Shown piece by piece: positions 54,129-63,949 of a stretch of 64,000 nucleotides of DNA. The notes beneath the pieces are model-generated. The model was given only the letters and a program-made list of their open reading frames with translations, was not told where the DNA came from and did not search any database. Location of the stretch: contig JAXHMJ010000005.1 of assembly GCA_034521575.1 (NCBI GenBank), positions 310,001 through 374,000 on the forward strand, written 5' to 3'. Position 1 is the stretch's first letter. Every line of letters begins with the position of its first letter. Position numbers and translations under genes: made by a program. This stretch comes from a candidate division KSB1 bacterium (GTDB lineage: Bacteria > Zhuqueibacterota > Zhuqueibacteria > Residuimicrobiales > Krinioviventaceae).

Positions 54129-55625
54129 TCAGGGTCCAAATTCTTCAAAAAGTATATATCTCATCACGTCAACGACGTTATCTCTTCCATAGCAAAAATG
54201 AAAAGGCAGGGAAAAATAAATACAGGCTCCCTCTCCCACTCTATAGCGCAGTCCCACAGCAGGAGCGCCACTGTAGGGCACTTGCATGGTGGTTGTCGAA
54301 TCATGTTGCATTCGATAAATAACATCAGACTGCGAACCGGGGATCAGGGCTGACACCCGATTGCCCAGCAATTGGCCCAGTTCCAGATCATAGAGTGAAT
54401 CACTGGCTGTTTCAAAACTTGCATTTACGCGGACACCGGAAAACAGGCGGCCGCCCGGGTTGAGTCGATAAACCGAATCAATATCTGTAAACGTCCAGGT
54501 GGTGTCCGGACGCTCTTCATTGCCGTTGCTGATAAATATATGACCGCCGTTTTTCACAAAACGGGTAATACTCAGACCGGCATCAGTGAGATTGGGACGT
54601 CCGAGATGCGAAAACCAGATCACCTTGTCAAAATAGCCCAGATTGGCCTGTATATCAATCGAGGAATACGGCAGGGTATTCTGCGCATTGATAGACGGGG
54701 AGCCGACACTGCCGATTTCCCAGATCGAATATCCTTCCGGCGAAACCAGTTGATCCAGAATATCGGTGTACCAGGTTTCAATTTCACGTTTGGTTTGATC
54801 CTGTGCATAATCGTTGACCAGCAGAATATCGCCTTTGGGTTCCTTGACCTGCCAGCGATTGGGTACATTGGGATCAGTCGGGTCCGGAAAACTCACTGCA
54901 TCGCTGGTGGCGCCGGATATATCCACAGCACGTACGAAAAAACGATGTTCTCCAGGAGAAATATCCCGCAGCGTTATCTGGTTGACGCTGCCGTCCAGCC
55001 GCTGCCATTCGCTGGTGTCATCGAGGGCATACTCGATATGCGTGATCGTTTCACGGCCGTCCGGATCCTGGGCATCCCAGATAAATGTGCGTGTGGGAAA
55101 CGTATAACTGGTGACATTTGCATTGCCGCGCACCTGGGGATTGCTGTTGAGAGCAAACATGATCGTAGGCGGCGAATTGAATACCGGAAAGCGTAGTGTA
55201 ACCGGTTCCGGGTCTTCAAGCCCCTGATCATCCACGGCCCAGACTGAAAAGGAAAACTCGTCATAATCTGTACGGATCGGCACGTAAAATGTATCAGATT
55301 CCTGGGTAGTATATGTGGGTTCAGGATCAAAATCCCATTGATAAAAATAACCCATTACCTGACCATCGGGATCGTCGCCCCACCAATGCAGAACCTGCTT
55401 GCTGGGGGTGGTATCCAGTCCGGTGGTATAAAAGTCGGACACAATATCTCCATTGTCCAGCGTATCATACACAGTCGACTGCTGCTGATCGACCATGAGG
55501 AACAAATGTGTATCCGGCGGATGATTTCCCACAGGCTCAGAAACACGCTTATCGCCAAAGGGATCATCCAGGCTGCAGGACATCAGGAACGCAACCATCA
55601 AAATAATCAAACTTGTTTTTTTCAT
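54129..55625 (-). CDS. Surface lipoprotein with Ig-like domains
   Basis: A 498-residue lipoprotein (lipobox near LMSCS). Residues ~20-260 hold Ig/fibronectin-like sandwiches (WWGDDPDGQVMGYFYQWDF, IWDAQDPDGRETITHIEYALDD). The C-terminal half resembles a Rossmann/GATase-1-like fold used for unfolding-response proteins (ILLVNDYAQDQ, KVIWFSHLG, FVKNGGHIFISNG). ATG at 55625 begins the signal peptide; the longer frame to 55652 adds nothing. Four bases separate its end from the receptor, so they are co-expressed. Confidence 0.75.
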   Translation of the reverse strand: MKKTSLIILMVAFLMSCSLDDPFGDKRVSEPVGNHPPDTHLFLMVDQQQSTVYDTLDNGDIVSDFYTTGLDTTPSKQVLHWWGDDPDGQVMGYFYQWDFDPEPTYTTQESDTFYVPIRTDYDEFSFSVWAVDDQGLEDPEPVTLRFPVFNSPPTIMFALNSNPQVRGNANVTSYTFPTRTFIWDAQDPDGRETITHIEYALDDTSEWQRLDGSVNQITLRDISPGEHRFFVRAVDISGATSDAVSFPDPTDPNVPNRWQVKEPKGDILLVNDYAQDQTKREIETWYTDILDQLVSPEGYSIWEIGSVGSPSINAQNTLPYSSIDIQANLGYFDKVIWFSHLGRPNLTDAGLSITRFVKNGGHIFISNGNEERPDTTWTFTDIDSVYRLNPGGRLFSGVRVNASFETASDSLYDLELGQLLGNRVSALIPGSQSDVIYRMQHDSTTTMQVPYSGAPAVGLRYRVGEGACIYFSLPFHFCYGRDNVVDVMRYILFEEFGP

Positions 55626-55673
55626 AGAAAAAATCACCGGGATGTCCGGCACAGGACATCCCGGCTAACTGTT

Positions 55674-58358
55674 TTATTTAATCATCATCATTTTTTTATG
55701 TGAGACAAAATCACCGGCTTTGATCCGGTAAATATAGACACCGGAACCCACACGGTTGCCGGTTTTATCCGTACCGTCCCAATTCAACACATGACGTCCC
55801 GAAGAAAATTCGGTATTGGTCAGTGTCTTGACGTGACGGCCGAGCACATTGTAAACAGCAACCTGTACACGTTCGGATTGGGGAATTTCAAAATAGATTT
55901 TAGTTTCCGGATTGAACGGATTGGGAAAGTTCTGATCAAGCTTGTAGGACAACGGCGTGGCCTGCACGTCAGACTCAACTCCCACTTCAATTCCGCCCAG
56001 ATCCTGGAAACCGCGGATTTCAATTTTGTACGTGCCAAAGCTGTAAATAAAGGGACCCTGTACGTACGTGAACTGGTCGCCTATACGTAGAGTATCCGTA
56101 CCGCCGACCACCAGGTATTCATCATCTGTGTTGAAATAAAAGAAGGGATTTTCATCCTGATCTGCTCCGGCCCAGCCGTCCGCATCGATCAGGCATTCAC
56201 CCGTACCGTCATCAACCGAAATATCATAACCGTTGAATGATGTAATAACCGGATTTTCGACCCTGACCAGACTTCCTTCATAGGCTTCTGCATTGGATTC
56301 TTCTTCATTGCCCAAAACGCCCGTGGTCACCACTTCAGGTGCAGGAACCGTTGCACCGTCTCCCAGCACATCAAAGCTGTCGACCAGAACAACTGTATTA
56401 TTGCCCCATTTGAACAGCCAGTCCGGGTTATAATCGGAGACCTTGCCGTATACCTTGATTTCATATCCCGGGAACAAAGCGGTAAAATCGCCAAACAGGA
56501 AAATACCATTCCAGGGACCGGAGGCATCCTGCATGGCATAGGCTTCAAACTTGTTATAAAATGTAGTATCTACCGTAACAACACCGCTGAGTTCAACATT
56601 ATAGCCGTGAAACGGGCTGTCACCCTGCGGCCACGGTGTGGTTTGAACATCACTAATGCTCAATGCACCGTCTTTAACCACATATGCATAATGGGTTTGT
56701 GTGGTGTCAACCGGATCAACCGTGGTCTGCCCCTCTTCATCTTCAGCCTTGACAAAATAACTGACCAAAACATCGTTGGTGGCAATACCGGGGATTGCAC
56801 CGGTAAAGGTACCGTCATCGTTATCGGACATTTCCACGCTGCTGTATTCGCCGTCGTCGATTTTGTAGTTCAGGCTTACGGATGCCAGATTCAGGTTGGT
56901 TTCAACTTTGGTGGTCACATTAACCGGAGTATAGGTGCCCACATAGGCGGCATCCCGCCGCGTGTTGCTGACAGTCGGGGGGCCTGCACTCCAGACCATA
57001 TCACTCAGGTACAGAGGTTCAAGTTTGTAGGTAGAAGAGTCGGCGTAACTGCCAAAGTGATGATAAACCCAGCCGCGGATCTTTTCGGCAATGGTTCCGA
57101 TCGGCGGACGCGGTTTACCATTACCGTCATCGGGAAAATAAGCCGACTGCAGACTATCGGAATCGGCATCCACAATCACCTCACCGGTGCCGTCATCCAC
57201 TTTAAAGAGTTCATTATAGCTGTTCTGGTGAGTGGTAATTTGCGCCTGGTTCACCTGAACCATCACATTTCCCCACTGTTCAGCCGAGGTGGGCCAGCGC
57301 AAATCACCGGTTTTGATCGAATCCGGTTCCGGCAGATCATTGCCGATCGACAGCACATTGATGGTGCTGATATTAAAGATTTCGGTCATCTGCGATTCAC
57401 CGCTCTGATATTCTTCAATATAGCCGGTCATTTCGATTTCATCCCCTTCCAGCAGAATGGGGACTGCAGTTGAATCTTCTGCATAGGAAAGAATAGCTGA
57501 CCAGGGACCGCCTTCTGGTTCGCTCACGATAAATTTGATGCCGTCACCTGCGTAACTGAGCCCTGCAGGCATGGTAACAATACCGTGTACCGAAACCGTG
57601 TCTGTACTTAAATAACTGGAATCCGATGCCTGGTCCTGAGGCGCTTTCAAAAGATCGCTGTAGCGAACCTGCTGAATGCGCTGAATTCGGGTATAAGAAC
57701 CATCTTCCACAACATCGAGCGCCAGCCGCGGCTGGATTTTAGTATCGCCAAAGCTGTATTCCAGGACGCCGGTAATGGATTTTGCAGAGGTGTATTCAGC
57801 CGGATCAAAATAATAATCAGCTGCATCGTCCACAACACAGGGGCCGGAACCATCATCGACTTGATACTCGCCGTATCCCAAATCCGGATTGGTGATATCG
57901 ACATCCCGAACCTGCACCAGACAGCCTTCACAGGCTTCGGCAAGTGATCCGCCGGTCCCGACTTCCTGAGTGGTCACCACAGCGGGCTGGATCTCGAGGG
58001 ATTGCAAAGTATCGACATTAAACTCTGTGACATCGGATATTTGAGTACATCCATAATATTCTGATACTGTACCGGTCAGTGTCACCCAGTCGCCTTGAGC
58101 TGCTTCGTTGCGGTCATAAACTTTAATACCGTTCCAGGGGCCGGACGAGTCAGCCACAAAATAAAAGCTGCCGCCAAACGCATATCCTTCCGCGGTCACA
58201 ACACCGGAAATAGTTACGGTTTCTCCGGACAGTGGGGAATCTCCGGATGCATCTTCGGTATATTGGATATCCTTAATTGGGGTAACCTGGGCCCAGGCAG
58301 TACCTATTAAGCATAACATCAATATCCCGGCTGTTAGTACTTTTATCAATTTTTTCAA
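55674..58358 (-). CDS. Secreted multi-OB-fold protein with T9SS/FlgD-like tail
   Basis: An 894-residue secreted protein. Signal peptide ends AWA (about 22). The body repeats an OB-fold pattern found near extracellular nucleases, VTISGVVTAEGY, VSVHGIVTMPAG, VELSGVVTVDTT, and DDGTGE-type β-hairpins (VDDGSGPC, VDDGTGEV, VDDGTGECL). The tail has NFPNPFNPETKIYFEIP, a YNVLGRHVKTL strand, then WDGTDKTGN and SGVYIYRIKAG, the FlgD-like/T9SS type-A sorting signal. The repeats may bind nucleic acid or other polymers; no catalytic domain is visible. Export by a type IX-like route is inference. About 32 bases after the next upstream gene. Confidence 0.8.
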   Translation of the reverse strand: MKKLIKVLTAGILMLCLIGTAWAQVTPIKDIQYTEDASGDSPLSGETVTISGVVTAEGYAFGGSFYFVADSSGPWNGIKVYDRNEAAQGDWVTLTGTVSEYYGCTQISDVTEFNVDTLQSLEIQPAVVTTQEVGTGGSLAEACEGCLVQVRDVDITNPDLGYGEYQVDDGSGPCVVDDAADYYFDPAEYTSAKSITGVLEYSFGDTKIQPRLALDVVEDGSYTRIQRIQQVRYSDLLKAPQDQASDSSYLSTDTVSVHGIVTMPAGLSYAGDGIKFIVSEPEGGPWSAILSYAEDSTAVPILLEGDEIEMTGYIEEYQSGESQMTEIFNISTINVLSIGNDLPEPDSIKTGDLRWPTSAEQWGNVMVQVNQAQITTHQNSYNELFKVDDGTGEVIVDADSDSLQSAYFPDDGNGKPRPPIGTIAEKIRGWVYHHFGSYADSSTYKLEPLYLSDMVWSAGPPTVSNTRRDAAYVGTYTPVNVTTKVETNLNLASVSLNYKIDDGEYSSVEMSDNDDGTFTGAIPGIATNDVLVSYFVKAEDEEGQTTVDPVDTTQTHYAYVVKDGALSISDVQTTPWPQGDSPFHGYNVELSGVVTVDTTFYNKFEAYAMQDASGPWNGIFLFGDFTALFPGYEIKVYGKVSDYNPDWLFKWGNNTVVLVDSFDVLGDGATVPAPEVVTTGVLGNEEESNAEAYEGSLVRVENPVITSFNGYDISVDDGTGECLIDADGWAGADQDENPFFYFNTDDEYLVVGGTDTLRIGDQFTYVQGPFIYSFGTYKIEIRGFQDLGGIEVGVESDVQATPLSYKLDQNFPNPFNPETKIYFEIPQSERVQVAVYNVLGRHVKTLTNTEFSSGRHVLNWDGTDKTGNRVGSGVYIYRIKAGDFVSHKKMMMIK

Positions 58359-58390
58359 AACAAGTCTCCTTTTTTAGTGAACAATTTCAT

Positions 58391-60637
58391 TTATTTAATA
58401 ATGGCAAACTTTCCGGTCTTTATCTCTCCGGTATCGAGATCTTTAACGCTGAAAAAATACAATCCTGTCGCCACAGCCTGGTCATATTTTGATATCAAAT
58501 CCCAGGCATGCATCCCGCCGGCCAGGATTGTTTCATTGCTTCCGATTCGCTCCGACATTAACCGCACGTCATCGCCGTGATATGTCTCGCCGTTGTGCTG
58601 GATTTCATCCACCAGATCCCCGGCCAGTGTATAAATACGAATCGCAGAACGCGCCGGCAAGTTGATAAACCAGAGCATACGTTCCCGGTCTCCGGTTCCG
58701 TCCCAGGCCGCCTGAGCCCGGTACGGATTCGGGAACACAGAAACCGGCAGATCTTTTTCAGGTGTATTCGCGGGCGTGCCGGGAATTACATAAACTCTGT
58801 TCTCCAGGATTGAACTCTCCAGTCCCGGTAATCCGGTTTTGGGATTGCCTTTGTCATAAGCCGTAACCGCATACCAATATTCACCGGGCCATCCGGTGCG
58901 CAGATTGCGGTTGGTAAATTTATAGTCATAATGTTGGCCGTCTATTACAGTATCCACCTTGATTTTTTCAAATCCCGTATCATAGCCCTGATCATCAACC
59001 TTATCAAACTGTGCCAAAAGCGTGGCGTTCTCTGCACTTTCTGTTTTGGGGGCGCTGTAAATGCGGTATCCTTCAAAATCTTTCTGCCGTGTGATGGGAT
59101 CTTCATATTCTTCGCTGGTGGTATCCCAGAACAGATTCACCTCTCCGTCCCCCGGGGCCGCGTACAGAATTGGCGAAGGGGGCGGACTGGGCAGAATATA
59201 ACGGTCGATTGCCTGGTTATTCGCCTCTATGCCGCGCAGGGGATTGCGGAACACATCTTCCTCAACATCCAGATGTCCATCCTCGTCACCAAACACCTCT
59301 TCGCCCGGATCCCATTGGCCGTTGCCGTTGGTATCTAGATCAGCCCGGTAGTCATCTTCCCCTTCATCCAAAACGCCGTTATTGTTTTGATCTTCATTGG
59401 GATCCAGCTTGCCGTCTCCATCCACATCTTCACCATTATAGGCAAGCTGTGCCCAATCGGAGTTCAGCCGCAGTTTCATACGCCGTTCGGGGGTATCCGA
59501 TTGATCATTGTTTTCCCAGAGTCCGCACACAATCGCATAGACAACCGTGACCGAATCACCGGGAGCCAGATCGTCCAGGGGTCCGGCATTAATGACCAGC
59601 ATCCAGCTGTCCGCATCTCCCGGATCGGTAGGAACCCCGCCCGCAGATACTGTATTAAAATATTTGCCGATATGGCGGCCCTGCATAACCTGATAACGCT
59701 GTTCATCATTGGTGGGCATCACATAATCCGGGAATCTTGTGTTCGCATCCCCCAGCCATCTCCATTGATCATAAGTTACAGTTATATCTGCATCAAAATT
59801 TGATGTTCCCAGATAACGGATTCCCAGATAGGATTCAGAAAATCCTTCATCGCCGTCCACGTCATACTGATACGCCATATCATAATCAATATCAAAGCCG
59901 TTTAAATTGTCATACCAGCTCCATCCCCCTCCGGGTTCGTAGATACTGGTATAATTCATATTGCCGATCGAGGCATCCACCCACAGGCCGGCGTACACAT
60001 CCTCAATTGGAAATCTGGATACATTTTTAATCGTATAATTCAAAATAACAAAGGCTTCCGTATAGGGATAATTCCAGGCATAGGATTCCAGATGAACCTC
60101 GAGACCGAGCGGTTCGTGATTGGGAATTTCAAAATCGGTTCCGGGAACAGAGGTGTTGACATCAGTGAATTCACATATATAATCCTGGTGTGAAATCGCA
60201 GAGGGATCATAATAGCGAGAGGTGACCAATGAAGAACGCACTTTGATCGTATCTCCTTCACTTGCCGTATTGGTAAATTCAAACCCCTCTTCCCCGGACT
60301 CAAACACGCCGTCGACAATGGCAGTGGAAACATGCACACCGCCATCACTGCTGCCGCGGCCGCCGACCCACAATCCACCGAAGGAAAGATGTTCGATCTG
60401 TTCACGGATATTGTCCGTATAAAGTTTGTACATACAGGAAGGCTGATCGGGATTGTTATATCCTTCTCCGATCACACCGTAATTGGTAATGGTTAAACCC
60501 AGATTCCCGGCATCGTGATAATGCCAGTAATCATCAATTTGAACTTTTCCAAGTCTACGGGGTTGTGAACCAGCAACAACAAAAGAAAACAAGAGGAGTA
60601 AAACAACGAACGGGCGAGACATGTTTTTACGAATCAT
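58391..60637 (-). CDS. Secreted protein with EF-hand-like repeats and FlgD-like tail
   Basis: A 748-residue protein, signal peptide about 8-23. A large β-rich body (about 30-420) is followed by acid repeats, DVDGDGKLDPNEDQNNNG, DLDTNGNGQWDPGEEV and FGDEDGHLDVEEDV, resembling dockerin/EF-hand calcium loops. Then a fibronectin type III-like domain (LYAAPGDGEVNLFWDTT) and a C-terminal FlgD-like/T9SS domain (VSVFPNPYRAQ, IYTLAGDLVDEI, GLYFFSVKDLDTG). Probably exported to the surface, with calcium stabilising the stalk. First gene of the minus-strand set running to 49166. Confidence 0.8.
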   Translation of the reverse strand: MIRKNMSRPFVVLLLLFSFVVAGSQPRRLGKVQIDDYWHYHDAGNLGLTITNYGVIGEGYNNPDQPSCMYKLYTDNIREQIEHLSFGGLWVGGRGSSDGGVHVSTAIVDGVFESGEEGFEFTNTASEGDTIKVRSSLVTSRYYDPSAISHQDYICEFTDVNTSVPGTDFEIPNHEPLGLEVHLESYAWNYPYTEAFVILNYTIKNVSRFPIEDVYAGLWVDASIGNMNYTSIYEPGGGWSWYDNLNGFDIDYDMAYQYDVDGDEGFSESYLGIRYLGTSNFDADITVTYDQWRWLGDANTRFPDYVMPTNDEQRYQVMQGRHIGKYFNTVSAGGVPTDPGDADSWMLVINAGPLDDLAPGDSVTVVYAIVCGLWENNDQSDTPERRMKLRLNSDWAQLAYNGEDVDGDGKLDPNEDQNNNGVLDEGEDDYRADLDTNGNGQWDPGEEVFGDEDGHLDVEEDVFRNPLRGIEANNQAIDRYILPSPPPSPILYAAPGDGEVNLFWDTTSEEYEDPITRQKDFEGYRIYSAPKTESAENATLLAQFDKVDDQGYDTGFEKIKVDTVIDGQHYDYKFTNRNLRTGWPGEYWYAVTAYDKGNPKTGLPGLESSILENRVYVIPGTPANTPEKDLPVSVFPNPYRAQAAWDGTGDRERMLWFINLPARSAIRIYTLAGDLVDEIQHNGETYHGDDVRLMSERIGSNETILAGGMHAWDLISKYDQAVATGLYFFSVKDLDTGEIKTGKFAIIK

Positions 60638-60793
60638 TCACAAATCCTTAAAACCAAACGCAATTCAATAGAGGATATAGTAAAAAAAAAGATGATCTTT
60701 AGATATAGAGGATAAATAAAGTGAGGATAAAAAGCAAGAAAAAGATTAAAATAAAGGGCCAATATTGCATTTTTTTTATCGGGTTACGGAATT

Positions 60794-61228
60794 CTATTGA
60801 CCCTTTTCAATTCTACGTATCAGATGTTTAACAAATCGTGCCATGGGCGCACCGTCAATTACATCATGATCAATCAGCAGGGTCATGTGCAGTATATCCC
60901 GGATCATCACGCCATCTTTCACGACTGCCGGTTTCCGGACAACCGATCCAATCCCGAAAGAGAGCGGATGCACAGAGGAATGAATGAACCAGCCCTTGAT
61001 CCGCCCCATCATCCCCACTGATGTGACGGACACATTCCCCATATTGCGGTATGCCGTTTTGGGATGTTTGAGGAAATATTTCCAGATCCAGCGCCTGATA
61101 AAGCCGGGCAGGCGGTAATATAACTGTTCTTTGAATCCCGACGAGCGCTGTAGAACAATATCGCGTTCGGTGAGAGTCTGTTGTTGAGCGGCGCGTATCT
61201 CGGCAGTGATCTTTGATCTGGGTCGCAC
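60794..61228 (-). pseudogene. 2-oxo-acid dehydrogenase E2-like acyltransferase, C-terminal fragment
   Basis: The 144 residues match the C-terminal half of a stand-alone E2 catalytic domain: NVSVTSVGMMG, FGIGSVVRKPAV, HMTLLIDHDVIDGAPMARF, where His-Asp-x-x-Asp-Gly is the acyltransferase signature. The first ~110 residues of the domain are missing. The frame (GTG at 61228) is preceded by an in-frame TGA; a short ORF MKTQQKLGMSAVLAVVGG with AGGAG lies upstream at 61310 in the same frame but stops at that TGA. Looks like a gene that lost its 5' half, sitting beside the vWA gene. Confidence 0.6.
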
Positions 61229-61320
61229 CCAGCAGCGGCGTCAAAACAATGCCGACCCCCCAACCACCGCGAGTACAGCGCTCATTCCGAGTTTTTGTTG
61301 CGTTTTCATAAAAGTTTCTC

Positions 61321-62088
61321 CTATCTTAAAAAAGCGGAACGCACACCAAAATCCACATTGTCTTTCAGCCATTCAAAAAATCGAGTTTGTTCTTCAATCG
61401 GTTGATTGGGAACAAAAATTGTTTCATCGTTCCAGGATGTCATTACTTTGGCATCCTGGGTCCACATCTTCACCCGCCGGCGCGAAACCAGAGTCTGCCA
61501 TTTTTTAGCGGTCGCGGCGTCCGTGTACAGCAACCTCACCGTGATGCTGCGAGCCAGCTTTTCCAGCGGGCTTAAATCGATGCTTTCATAGTCAGCCGCC
61601 TGTGAAGATTCAACATCCGGCACGCCGTCGCTCAGCATAACGATAGAAATAGGGCGCAGCAGCAGATTGCGATTGCGTACGGTTGTCGCCACTTGTTCAA
61701 AAAAAGCGTTGTAATCCGTATACGGATTGATTCCTTCTTTGGGAAATATTTCTTTTAGCTGTGTACGGATTTCCTCGATGCTTTTGTTTTCGAATGTCTG
61801 AATCGGGAAAAACGTTTTAGGTTCTCCCTCCCGGGCACCGCCGATGGCCCCGACAAACAGCACATTGGGTTCTTTTAGGTCATCGAGTGCATGCAGATGG
61901 CAGTAAATATAATAAGACAAAAAATTCAGAGCATCATCAAAATAGTCTCCCTTTACAAAGGAGCCGCTGATGTCGACACCGACAAACATGGAGAGCCGCG
62001 GTTGCGGTTCTGCATCGGTCTCAAACCAGCCGCAGCTGATTGCAAAAACAGCAAACAGCAGCATCATCAACAAGGGTTTGCGTATCAT
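61321..62088 (-). CDS. vWA-domain lipoprotein
   Basis: A 255-residue lipoprotein (lipobox near AISCG). A von Willebrand factor A-like domain occupies about 35-220: FVGVDISGSF is a DxSxS metal-binding motif, and SIVMLSDGVPDVES gives the later Asp (LSDG). The C-terminus is a helical tail (EWLKDNVDFGVRSAF). Such proteins bind partners at the surface through a metal-dependent site. It follows the multi-TM gene by 12 bases and likely works with it. Confidence 0.78.
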   Translation of the reverse strand: MIRKPLLMMLLFAVFAISCGWFETDAEPQPRLSMFVGVDISGSFVKGDYFDDALNFLSYYIYCHLHALDDLKEPNVLFVGAIGGAREGEPKTFFPIQTFENKSIEEIRTQLKEIFPKEGINPYTDYNAFFEQVATTVRNRNLLLRPISIVMLSDGVPDVESSQAADYESIDLSPLEKLARSITVRLLYTDAATAKKWQTLVSRRRVKMWTQDAKVMTSWNDETIFVPNQPIEEQTRFFEWLKDNVDFGVRSAFLR

Positions 62089-62100
62089 ACCAGTCTCCTT

Positions 62101-63308
62101 TTACTCTTCCTGTTCTGCGGGTTCAACAACGGTGACCTTGTCAATCAATGTACTAGAAGGCTGTATATCGGACAAGGTTTCAAACGGGATATCGAACAAA
62201 TGTTTAGCCGTGAACAGAAAAATTAAAAAGTTGATAGCAGCTCCCACAATCTGCAGCGGCGGAATAGCAAAGGTACTGAGCAGGTATTCACCGCGCTGCT
62301 GCATCCAGTCGGTTTCATCGTGCAGACTTGAGAAAATGCCGGTGTGCTGTTGAATATACTTTTGGGTTCTTCCTTTTGTGTCTGCTGTTCCAGACCGCGG
62401 CCCTGAATGATCTGCAGGAGGGTTGGCGTTCCATAGGAGGCAAACAGGAACCAGGACAAACTGCGGACACTGAACCAGACAAAACAGGAAACAGCCAGTG
62501 TTCCCCAGATCCCCAGAGAAAAATCCGGCGAATACTGGGCAAACCAGGGAATCAACGATGCGACGAATTCACGGTAAAAGAATATCACTTCTACAAAAAG
62601 CACAACAATTTCAATCATTCCGATGCCGATGAGCGAAGAGACGTTTTTCTTTTTCGTCTGTTCCATAAACGTAGACAGAACGGCATAGCTTCCCAGCACG
62701 ATAAAAAACAAAAAGATAAACAGCGGAATACGGATCGCATTTTCCGCCAGCATGCTACCGGTGATATTGGAAAAGGCGTCAATCACCAACGGCGTCATCA
62801 CATAGGTAAAAATCGTGGCTTCGATGATACACCAGAACAGCGTCAGGGTAACCGCGATCCAGGGCACAGAGGACCCGACCACACCGCGTCCGATTGTGGA
62901 CAACAGCCGAAATGGCAGCAGCACCAGATCTTTAATGATGGACCAGAGCCCAACCACAATCACCTTGAGCAGAGCAATCAGCGAGTAAACAAAACTGAAC
63001 AAAAAGCGCAAAATACCGCCCCAAAATGTCACGATCGCCTTGCCCAGGTCCCACCAGGTTACCACCAATGCGACCACAAAGCGCTGCCGGTCATGGCGGA
63101 ATATTACAGTGATAAATGCGGCAATCGTGATCCAGCAGGCGGCAATGAGCGCCAGCACCGGAAGCAGCAGAAACACACGTTTCAACAGCATGAGCACCAT
63201 TGGGTCTGTCTGTCCCCAGCTGAATTGTACAAACTTTTGCTGAAAATAAACCGGGAAAAACAAAACAGACAAAAGGATGTGCAGTATGGAATTGGTTTGA
63301 TTGATCAT
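62101..63308 (-). CDS. Multi-pass membrane protein, frameshifted near its end
   Basis: About 400 residues with eight or so hydrophobic helices and no recognised family. The frame from 63308 reads to about residue 315 (ending GLEQQTQKEEPK), then shifts in the CCCAAAAG run near 62360; the next frame continues YIQQHTGIFSSLHDETDW and a last TM segment (LQIVGAAINFLIFLFTAKHLF) to a stop at 62101. ATG at 63308 has AAGGAGA seven bases upstream and precedes MINQTNSILHI; the 63401 start is too long. Together with the vWA gene it may form a membrane-associated module. Confidence 0.65.
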
Positions 63309-63412
63309 CTTTGTCTCCTTGTTGTTGCTGTATGGTTTTGCCTCGAATGATGGCAGGCGTGAAAGCAGTAAAGCTTCCATCATCATAGGGTATAAAACCA
63401 ACCGGACAATTT

Positions 63413-63949
63413 TTATTCGTTTTCGGAGCTGATAAACTTGCTCTCCGGCGGTCCCAGATAACTGGCTTTCAATCCGCCGGTATCGATCACAATCTTTTGT
63501 AAAACCACGGCGGGATCAACCATCCAGAATTTCACAACATGGGCACCGGGACCGGAGACCGGGTGCCGGGATATATTGCGGATCACATTTCGGCGCACCG
63601 CCTCTTCCCATTCGCGAAATCCAAAATCATTATGGATATTAATGATTTGAGGTTCTTGATCATCAATGGACACGCCATATCGCAGACCCTTGTTATGAAA
63701 CTGCAGGGTGGGTGACACATAGACATGGATATCGACGCTGTCTGCCTGTAAAAAACCGACATCATATTCGAGACGCGGACAGGCATTCCCGGGTGTTTGA
63801 GAATCCGCAGTGACCGGGACCGGAGTCACTGCCGAACCGGTGCGCCCGAGGTTCGGCACAGTCTGCCAGCGAACCGGTGCAATATCGATTTTACGTGAAA
63901 AATGTGCAGCCTCGATCAATACATGAACCATTGCGTTCAATAAAACCAT
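63413..63949 (-). CDS. GH115 C-terminal domain fragment
   Basis: The 178 residues match the C-terminal β-sandwich of GH115 α-glucuronidases: RWQTVPNLGRTGSAVTPVPV, LEYDVGFL, LRYGVSIDDQEPQIINIH, and KFWMVDPAVVLQKIVID...SYLGPPES at the end. No start with a ribosome-binding site: an in-frame TGA lies just upstream of 63950 and the catalytic domain is not present. The gene probably extends beyond the right edge and is frameshifted there, or it is a remnant. Confidence 0.6.
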   Translation of the reverse strand: MVLLNAMVHVLIEAAHFSRKIDIAPVRWQTVPNLGRTGSAVTPVPVTADSQTPGNACPRLEYDVGFLQADSVDIHVYVSPTLQFHNKGLRYGVSIDDQEPQIINIHNDFGFREWEEAVRRNVIRNISRHPVSGPGAHVVKFWMVDPAVVLQKIVIDTGGLKASYLGPPESKFISSENE

